From Micromonospora sp. NBRC 110009 (GTDB lineage: Bacteria > Actinomycetota > Actinomycetes > Mycobacteriales > Micromonosporaceae), in assembly GCF_030518795.1 (NCBI RefSeq), contig NZ_CP130427.1, positions 6,448,001 through 6,512,000 of the forward strand: a stretch of 64,000 nucleotides of DNA. The letters run 5' to 3'. The translations under genes and the position numbers were made by a program. Below are positions 58,453 through 64,000 of the stretch, in pieces; the stretch's first letter is position 1; each line of letters starts with the position of its first letter. Under the pieces are notes generated by a model, which saw nothing but the letters and a program-made list of their open reading frames with translations, had not been told where the DNA came from and searched no databases.

Positions 58453-58624
58453 GTGCCCGGCGACAAGATCCGGCAACGGGTTGGATCGGCCCGGGTGGCC
58501 CGGCTGGCCACCGTCGGGACCGACGGCCGTCCGCACCTGGTGCCGGTGTGCTTCGTCCTGCTCGGCGACGTCGTCTACCACACGGTCGACGAGAAGCCCA
58601 AGCGCCACCGGCACCTGCGGCGTC
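58453..58624 (+). pseudogene. PPOX-class F420-dependent protein, N-terminal fragment
   Basis: From GTG 58453: PGDKIRQRVGSARVARLATV, then GTDGRPHLVPVCFVLLGDVV, then YHTVDEKPKRHRHLRR. This matches the start of pyridoxamine-phosphate-oxidase-like F420-binding proteins (RVARLATVGxDGRPHLVPVCF). Homology ends abruptly near 58622, where opposite-strand SNF2 sequence begins. A TACCGT box lies just before the GTG. Truncated and non-functional as seen. Confidence 0.65.
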
Positions 58625-58848
58625 AGCCCGAAACCGCCGGCCTTGAGGCTGATCAGGAACACCGGCGCTGCGCCGTTCTTGAACTCGGTGAGCAACGTCG
58701 CGCGGTCGCGGGTGGCCCCGTCGAGGTAGTAGCAGCCGATGCCCGCTGCCTCCAACCGCTCCCTGGCGGCGTCTAGGAAGCGGGTGAACTGGCTGAACAC
58801 CAGAGTCCGGTCGCCTTCGGCGACGAGATCGCTGATCTGATCGGTCAG
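58618..58848 (-). pseudogene. SNF2-family helicase fragment
   Basis: The minus frame reads ISDLVAEGDRTLVFSQFTRF, then LDAARERLEAAGIGCYYLDG, then FKNGAAPVFLISLKAGGFGL. This is motif IV/V of a SNF2/Rad54-type helicase C-lobe (LVFSQFTxxLD, YLDGxTxxR, FLxSLKAGGxGLxL). It has neither the ATPase N-lobe nor motif VI. It is joined to the PPOX fragment head-to-tail on the opposite strand. Confidence 0.7.
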
Positions 58849-58875
58849 GCATGCTGGTTCTGGAGGTGGAAGGGC

Positions 58876-59424
58876 ATGGCACGGATGGCGCCGGAGATGC
58901 ACAACGAGATCCTCGCGGCCGCGACGCGGCGTTTCGCATTCGCTGGTTACAAGGGCACCTCGTTACGGGACATCGCCCGCGACGTGGGCTGCTCCAAGGC
59001 GGCGGTGCTCTACCACTTCCCCAACAAGGAAGCCCTCCTGTTTGAGCTGATGGCCCCGGCGCTCGCGGCAATCCGGGCGCTCGAGGACCGCATCGCCGCC
59101 GCGGCCGATCCGGCGAGCGCGCAGCGGATCGCCATGGGGGGCTTCGTCGACCTCGCGGTCCAGTTCCGGCGGGAGATGGCCCTGCTGCGGGGCGAGTTCC
59201 GGGAGTTGCTCGAGAGCCCCGAGTTCGCACACCTCGAACGGTTCGCCGACCGACTCGTCGACGCGGTAGCCGGGCATCCCGAACGCCCGGCCGCCCGGAT
59301 CGCTGCGCGGGTGATGCTCGCCGGGATCGCCGAGACGTCCGGCGACTTCGACGACGTACCCGACGACGAACTACGCGAGACGCTGTTGGCGCTGCTACGC
59401 GGGGCGCTCGAGCCCGCCGACTGA
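58876..59424 (+). CDS. TetR-family transcriptional regulator
   Basis: A 182-aa TetR regulator. HTH: MHNEILAAATRRFAFAGYKG, TSLRDIARDVGCSKAAVLYH, FPNKEALLFEL. The C-terminal half is helical ligand-binding (ALAAIRALEDRIAAAADPA; RREMALLRGEFRELLESPEF). GGAAGGG precedes ATG 58876. It lies 30 bp before the MMPL-type remnant on the same strand, so it probably once regulated that exporter, and its present targets are unknown. Confidence 0.88.
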   Translation: MARMAPEMHNEILAAATRRFAFAGYKGTSLRDIARDVGCSKAAVLYHFPNKEALLFELMAPALAAIRALEDRIAAAADPASAQRIAMGGFVDLAVQFRREMALLRGEFRELLESPEFAHLERFADRLVDAVAGHPERPAARIAARVMLAGIAETSGDFDDVPDDELRETLLALLRGALEPAD

Positions 59425-59454
59425 CCATCCAACGACGTCGGAGGACACCAATTT

Positions 59455-60063
59455 GTGGCCACCCTGCTCTACCGGCTCGGCCGCGTCTCGATGCGCTGGC
59501 GGCGGCTCGTCGTCGCGCTCTGGGTCGTCATAATCGTCGGCCTCGGTCTGGCCGCCGCGACGCTGCGGGGCCCGACGGCGAGCCACCTCACAACGCCCGG
59601 CACCGAGTCGCAGCGCGCCCAACTCGACGGCCGGTACTCTCGGATCGAGGTCCAGTTCGCCAAAGATCTCGGCGAGGTGACCGCAGACCAGCGAACCGCG
59701 TTCGAGAAGTTCGGCGCGGCGGCCGTGATTCGCTCCGATCGGGGGTTCGCTTCGGCCGAGGCAATCGGTGCGGCGGTCGCCGCGATCGTCCTTGTGGTCA
59801 CCTTCGAATCGCTGGTGGTGGCCGGGATGACCATCCTGCTCACCAGCCTCTTCTCGGGCTTCCTGCTCGCCGAGGTCAACGGAACCCTCCGCCGCCTCGC
59901 CGCCCTGCAGCCCACAGCCATCGAATCTGCCAGTGCGTCGAGCGCAGACGCCGACGGGATCGCAGCTTTCAGTTTGCGATCCAAGCCTCATCGCGGGCCT
60001 CGAGGCACGCCTTTCCTGATGATGGTCCGCTCACTTGGACTTGGGCATGCGACATGCCAGTAG
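59455..60063 (+). pseudogene. MMPL-family transporter, heavily deleted
   Basis: The N-terminus is typical: ATLLYRLGRVSMRWRRLVVA, LWVVIIVGLGLAAATLRG, then TTPGTESQRAQ. Intact members are ~700-1000 aa with a large porter loop. Here the sequence jumps from the first loop (EVTADQRTAFEKFG) straight to a later membrane block (GAAVAAIVLVVTFESLVVAG, MTILLTSLFSGFL) and then to non-homologous residues. It is a deletion derivative that lacks most RND features. The TetR gene just upstream is intact. Confidence 0.65.
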
Positions 60064-60191
60064 CGGGCGGGAGTGGCATCCGCCCGGGCCGCCGGCAGGG
60101 ACGGATACACGTGGCGCTAATCGGTTGCAGCCGACGAGTCGGAGGGCGAGCAAATTGGCCGGGGGTGGGTTGGCTCCCTTGTCTGCTTCCG

Positions 60192-60469
60192 CTAGAGCGT
60201 GGTCCGTTCCGGGTGCATCCCGTCGACCATCTTGTGCCCCGCAGATTGAGGCAGTGCGACCCTGGCTCGGCTCCGCACACCGGGCACGCGCGCCACTCCT
60301 GGACCGGGCCGGCGTCGTGACCCAAGATCATCGCGATCTCGCTGATCTCGTCGGCTAGTTCGTGCAGCCTCGGGTCGCGGTGCCGGACGGCAGCCATGTG
60401 GATCTCTTGAGCCGACTGTCGCGCCCGCTCCGGGTTGCGCCTTGCCGATGCGCCCGGGTCAGAAGACAT
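60192..60469 (-). pseudogene. Small zinc-finger protein with a frameshift (reassembled ~92 aa)
   Basis: From ATG 60469 (SSDPGASARRNPERARQSAQ) the frame runs through RLHELADEISEIAMILGHDA and WRACPVCGAEPGSHCLNLRG. The CPxCG..P...C finger is found in small actinobacterial and phage proteins. Soon after LNLRG the frame becomes foreign; the +1 frame instead gives KMVDGMHPERTTL with a stop at 60192, the expected family end. One missing base in a short A-run (GGCACAAGATGG) explains it. It may be a true mutation, a sequencing slip or a programmed shift. Confidence 0.5.
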
Positions 60470-60841
60470 ACGTGGCGGCTTCCCGGGAGGGCGGGGATGA
60501 AACCGGCCAGCTCGGGACTGCGGTCGCAAGCTTCCGGTTAGCGGTGAGCATCCGCTCCCCATCCGTTCCTGCACCAGCGATGAGGGCGCCCATGTTTCGT
60601 CGGCTCGCTTCATCCGAGGCGCGGCGCTCGCGGTCGGGGCGACAAGCCATCGAGGACGGCGACGGCAACGGGGGTGAGTTTTCCGACGGAGCTGACAGCA
60701 GGCACGGCGGAGGTCGGGAATGACAGGTTTATCGCCTCCCGCCGCGGAAACTCCCCCTCGTGCTTCCTGGCCGGAGGTGTGAGATTGCCGAGGCAGGCGA
60801 CCGCCGTGCGCGCCTCCGGCGGCGAACCAGACTGATGACGG
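60470..60841. other. Intergenic region, no gene recognised
   Basis: About 370 bp between the zinc-finger remnant and the second LtrA gene. Open frames exist on both strands only because of GC content; none has recognisable motifs or a ribosome site. Confidence 0.4.
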
Positions 60842-62017
60842 ATGGCTGAGCCAGGCGGCCAGCGCCTCGTACGCGAGGAGACCAGCTGGCGCCGGGCAAC
60901 CATCCTCGAGCTGTTCTTCGATCTCGTCTTCGTCTTCGCGCTCAATCGGGTCAGCCTGCGGCTCCTCGAGAACTTCCACTCCGCGGGGCTCGGGTTCAGT
61001 GAGTTCGCTGGGACCCTTTTGCTGTTTCTGGGGCTCTGGTTCATGTGGCAGACCACGGCCGCGTTGACCAGCCGGGTGCATCCGGATTCGCGGCCGGGTC
61101 AGTTCTTTGTGTTCTCCTCGATGGCCGGTGCCACCGTGATGGCGGTTGCGGTGCCGCAGGGGTTCGAGGAACGGGCTCTGGTCTTCGCCGGTGCCTGGGT
61201 TGCGGTCCGGGTCAGCCGTCTGTTGGTTTACCTCTTCGCCAGGCAGGTGAGGAGCGGCAGGTCCGCACTACCGGGGCTGCTGTCGCTCGGCGGGAGCACG
61301 GTGCCGTGGATCGCGGGGGCGTTGGTGCACGAACCGCTTCTGCGGGGTGGGCTCTGGGCACTTGCGCTGGCCATTGAGTTCCCCGGGTTCGTGGTCGGCT
61401 TCAGCCGATGGGCCGGCAAACAGGTCGCCGGAGAACACCTGGCCGAACGGTTACAGCAGATTTTCTTGATCAGCTTGGGTGAGGCCGTCTTCGTGTCCGG
61501 CCGGGCGTTCTCCGACAGCGACCTCACGCTCCCGCATGGGATGGGGTTCGCGCTGGCCTTCGTCGGCATCGTGCAGCTCTGGCGCATCTACTTCTACCGG
61601 GCCGGTCTGGTCCTGCCTCTGGCTATCACCGCCGCCCGGGACCCGACCCGGCAGTCCGTGGCGGCCGCCTTGAGTCATCTGGTCATGATCTCCGGTGTTG
61701 TTCTCGCCGGGGTCGGCTTCGAGCTGTACATCATCGAGCCCACCGCCCGGCCGGGATCGAATTGGCTCGTGGCCATCCTCGGCGGTCCCGCACTCTTCCT
61801 GCTTGGGCGGGCACCCTTCGAACTGCAGGTATTCGGCCGGATCTCCCTGTCACGGCTGACCGGGCTCCTCGCCCTCGGCGTACTGATCCCGGCCGTGTGG
61901 CATGCTCCCCCGCTGGTCGCCGGTGCCGGCGCCACCGCCGTGCTGGCCGGCATCGCCATCGTGGACGCGTGGCGCGCCCGCGGGCGAGAACCCGAGCCAC
62001 CCGCCCCGCTGATGTGA
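60842..62017 (+). CDS. LtrA-family membrane protein (second copy)
   Basis: A 391-aa protein with the family signature at the start: SWRRATILELFFDLVFVFAL. About 10 TM segments follow, with VAGEHLAERLQQIFLISLGE in the middle and QLWRIYFYRAGLVLPLAIT later; the same blocks are seen in the gene at 33480 (GEHLADRYQSFFLIALGET; FWRIYFYRAGQ). Function is unknown. ATG 60842. It is clearly a paralogue rather than a recent duplicate because the intervening sequence is diverged. Confidence 0.85.
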   Translation: MAEPGGQRLVREETSWRRATILELFFDLVFVFALNRVSLRLLENFHSAGLGFSEFAGTLLLFLGLWFMWQTTAALTSRVHPDSRPGQFFVFSSMAGATVMAVAVPQGFEERALVFAGAWVAVRVSRLLVYLFARQVRSGRSALPGLLSLGGSTVPWIAGALVHEPLLRGGLWALALAIEFPGFVVGFSRWAGKQVAGEHLAERLQQIFLISLGEAVFVSGRAFSDSDLTLPHGMGFALAFVGIVQLWRIYFYRAGLVLPLAITAARDPTRQSVAAALSHLVMISGVVLAGVGFELYIIEPTARPGSNWLVAILGGPALFLLGRAPFELQVFGRISLSRLTGLLALGVLIPAVWHAPPLVAGAGATAVLAGIAIVDAWRARGREPEPPAPLM

Positions 62018-62070
62018 TCCAGCGAAGACGGCACAGGTTCTTGAACTTCGCCTCCTCGGACTCAAACTTC

Positions 62071-62345
62071 GGCTGAGATCGAGGGCGATGTCCATGATCA
62101 TGTCTTCCTGCCCGCCGATGAGCTTGCGCCGACCGACTTCGAGCAGGATGTCGCGGGCGTCGAGACCGTACTGCCGTGCGGCGGCTTCGGCGTGGCGCAG
62201 GAAGCTGGAGTAGACCCCGGCGTAGCCGAGGGTGAGAGTCTCTCGATCGACCCGGACGGGTCGGTCCTGCAGCGGGCGGACGAGGTCATCGGCGGCGTCC
62301 TGGAGAGCGAACAGGTCACAGCCGTGCTGCCAGCCTTGAACGGTG
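62071..62345 (-). pseudogene. 4-hydroxy-2-oxovalerate aldolase fragment (C-terminal)
   Basis: The minus frame reads GWQHGCDLFALQDAADDLVR, PLQDRPVRVDRETLTLGYAG, VYSSFLRHAEAAARQYGLDA, RDILLEVGRRKLIGGQEDMI and MDIALDL. This is the C-terminal communication domain of DmpG/BphI-type aldolases, which work with acetaldehyde dehydrogenase in meta-cleavage pathways. Only ~90 of ~340 residues remain. Intact partners are not in the window. Confidence 0.75.
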
Positions 62346-62487
62346 GCAAGCTCCGCGACGAGGCGTGACTGAAGGCGGTTGGGCAGCGCTCGACGCGCTC
62401 GCGTCGAGCCTGTTCGCCTGACGGCCCCCGGAGATCGAGACTACTCCGCTGGTGTTTCCCTTTTTCCGCATCGGGTAGCCGCGCCCG

Positions 62488-63669
62488 GTGAGGGACGTCG
62501 ACGACCGGTCCACGGCGCGCCGGACGCTGATCGTCATCGGTCTAGTCCTCGCCACCCTGGTCGGGCTGGCGTTGGTGTGGCAGACCCGGCGGGTGCTGAT
62601 GTGGGTGGTGGTCGCCGTGTTCTTCGCGGTGGCCCTGAATCCGCTGGTGGATCGGGTGCAGCGACGGCTAGTTCGGCGTCGGGCGGCAGCCACGCTGGTC
62701 GTGTTCGTGGCCAGCTTCGTGGCTCTCGCCGCGCTCGGGGTGCTCATCGTGGTGCCCCTGCTCGACGAGTTGGTCCGGTTCGCACAACGGGCGCCGGACC
62801 TGTTGCGCGAGAGTCGGGCCGGGCGCGGGCCGGTCGGCGAACTGCTGGAGCGGTTCCACCTGCGGCGGTACGCCGAGACCCATGTCGACCAGTTTCAGCG
62901 CTTAGGGGGCCAGCTCGGCCGGTCGACGGTCGGGCTGGTCCGTGGGACGGTGCAGGGCGTCGCCGGAGTGCTGACGGTGGTGGTGCTGGCGTACCTGATG
63001 GTGGTGCAGGGGCCGCGGATCACCGCCGGGACGCTGGCCCTGGCCGGCGGCGCCCGGGCCGAGCGGCTGCGCCGCATCGGCCGGGAGTCGGCGCGCACCA
63101 TCACCGGCTACCTGAGCGGAAACCTCCTGATCAGCCTCATCTGTGGCCTGGCGACCTTCGTCGTGCTCGCGCTCACCGGCGTGCCCTTCGCCGCGGTGAT
63201 CGCGCTGCTGGTCGCCATCGCCGACCTGATCCCGCTGGTGGGGGCGACCCTCGGCGCCATCGTCGCGGGCGGCGCGGGCTTCCTGCACTCCCCCACCGCC
63301 GGGGTGATCGTGTTGGTCTTCTTCGTGGTCTACCAGCAGGTCGAGAACCACCTGCTGCAACCGGTCATCATGTCCCGCGCAGTAAGGCTGAACCCACTGA
63401 CCGTGCTGGTCAGCGTGCTGCTCGCCGCGGAGCTGGGCGGCCTCCTGGGAGCCCTGCTGGCCATCCCGGCCGCCGGCATCGCGCAGATCCTGCTCCGTGA
63501 GTTCGTCCCCGCCAACCGGCAAGCCGGCTCCGTTCCGGCAGAGGCCGGCTCCGCAGACCGCGCGGGGGGCGGCGGGCCGGACCAGCCGGCGGGCGACCAC
63601 CCGGGGGACGGTGGGACGGCCGGCAGCCGGCACTCCGGCCACCGGGAACGGCCACCGGCCGCCGAATGA
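62488..63669 (+). CDS. AI-2E-type (UPF0118/YdiK) membrane transporter
   Basis: A 393-aa integral membrane protein with the AI-2E/UPF0118 layout: early TM pair (TLIVIGLVLATLVGLALVW; VLMWVVVAVFFAVALNPLVD), the RVQRRLVRRRAAATLVVFVA loop, LVVQG-like segment (VVVLAYLMVVQGPR), and late TM block ITGYLSGNLLISLICGLATF, PLVGATLGAIVAGGAG, VFFVVYQQVENHLLQPVIMS. The C-terminus is a disordered Gly/Pro/His-rich tail (~50 aa). Members transport varied small molecules; the substrate is unknown. GTG 62488 is the start. Confidence 0.85.
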   Translation: MRDVDDRSTARRTLIVIGLVLATLVGLALVWQTRRVLMWVVVAVFFAVALNPLVDRVQRRLVRRRAAATLVVFVASFVALAALGVLIVVPLLDELVRFAQRAPDLLRESRAGRGPVGELLERFHLRRYAETHVDQFQRLGGQLGRSTVGLVRGTVQGVAGVLTVVVLAYLMVVQGPRITAGTLALAGGARAERLRRIGRESARTITGYLSGNLLISLICGLATFVVLALTGVPFAAVIALLVAIADLIPLVGATLGAIVAGGAGFLHSPTAGVIVLVFFVVYQQVENHLLQPVIMSRAVRLNPLTVLVSVLLAAELGGLLGALLAIPAAGIAQILLREFVPANRQAGSVPAEAGSADRAGGGGPDQPAGDHPGDGGTAGSRHSGHRERPPAAE

Positions 63670-63756
63670 CCGGTCTGACCGGCGGCGTGCCGCGATCTCA
63701 TACGCCCGTCCGGTCCAAGTGGAACGGTGGGCGGAAACGGCAGAAACGGGCGACCG

Positions 63757-64000
63757 ATGACGACGGGTAGGTTTCACGCCCTGCTGAGAAGACCTGAGCA
63801 GGGGCGGACGGCGTTCCTGGAACTGTTCTTCGACCTGGTGTTCGTCCTCGCGTTCTTCCAGCTCTCGCAGCAGCTGTTGGAGCATCTGAGCTGGACCGGC
63901 GCGTTCCAGACACTGGTGTTGCTGCTGCCCGTGTTGCATCTGTGGGCCGCTACGACGAGGTTGCTGGACGCGTTCGACCCGCGACATCCGCTGGTACAAC
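63757..64000 (+). CDS. LtrA-family membrane protein (third copy, 3' end outside window)
   Basis: ATG 63757 begins MTTGRFHALLRRPEQGRTAF, then LELFFDLVFVLAFFQLSQQL, the same signature as in the genes at 33480 and 60842. The gene continues past the window end (81 codons seen). It has a slightly different second helix (TLVLLLPVLHLWAATTRLLD). It stands ~85 bp after the AI-2E-type gene on the same strand. Confidence 0.8.
   Translation, partial: MTTGRFHALLRRPEQGRTAFLELFFDLVFVLAFFQLSQQLLEHLSWTGAFQTLVLLLPVLHLWAATTRLLDAFDPRHPLVQ

Noticed and set aside
1..64000. CRISPR arrays, tRNA or rRNA genes
   Set aside because: I saw no regularly spaced repeats with unique spacers and no cloverleaf-like or rRNA sequence. 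A tRNAscan/Infernal run would be needed to be certain.

Overview
The window is very GC-rich (codon third positions almost always G or C). It has many GTG starts, ATGA/GTGA gene overlaps, apparently leaderless genes, and families typical of actinomycetes: AfsR-type TPR regulator, PucR regulator, DesA3-like desaturase, MMPL remnant, mycothiol-type deacetylase, LtrA paralogues. Gene content and a GAAGGGGCCCTTC palindrome suggest a Micromonospora-like soil or marine actinomycete; the genus is inference.

Layout. 0-8.9 kb: end of a TPR regulator, a small HMA-fold metal-binding protein, a MacB/FtsX-type ABC exporter with a 43-aa ORF in front, a GNAT, an acyl-CoA ligase and an MFS exporter. 8.9-14.7 kb: small stress or housekeeping genes (YcxB, YciI, DinB, HIT, suppressor-of-fused) mixed with decayed genes (DUF1062, tyrosine recombinase). 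14.8-26 kb: acyl-CoA dehydrogenase plus AAA ATPase, a stand-alone AlaRS-like catalytic domain behind an Ala-rich leader peptide and two hairpins, a secreted lipase, a ferredoxin reductase/desaturase operon divergent from a PucR regulator, and a GH15 trehalase-like enzyme. 26-34.7 kb: hypothetical proteins, including a decayed second copy of the leader/hydrolase start found at 10.5 kb, SolA-like oxidase and LtrA.

34.7-41.5 kb: a compact van-like cell-wall operon (55-aa ORF, alanine-racemase-like, D-Ala-D-X ligase, MurG-like glycosyltransferase, VanX-like dipeptidase), every junction overlapping, divergent from an OmpR-type response regulator and a sensor kinase. Active-site residues suggest it changes the stem-peptide terminus in a way different from vanHAX. 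41.8-44 kb: mycothiol-type deacetylase and a GH3 lipoprotein.

44-53.2 kb: a carbohydrate-acid catabolic locus. A TctABC importer, TIM-like and RpiB-like isomerases, a DhaK-DhaL-type kinase and a sugar isomerase/decarboxylase form one operon, divergent from a GntR regulator and a PdxA-like dehydrogenase; matching ATCCTRTAGGAT operators lie in both promoter regions. The enzymes fit conversion of a C4/C5 branched or straight sugar acid through erythrulose phosphates to erythrose 4-phosphate.

53.4-58.4 kb: a second GntR regulator (with a gamma-carbonic-anhydrase-like gene) divergent from a CoA-transferase/enoyl-CoA hydratase/MatB-like ligase operon, with a TTGTCT-N5-AGACAA operator between. 58.4-64 kb: a zone of gene debris (PPOX/F420, SNF2, MMPL, zinc-finger protein, 4-hydroxy-2-oxovalerate aldolase) around intact TetR, LtrA and AI-2E-type genes; a third LtrA gene runs off the end.
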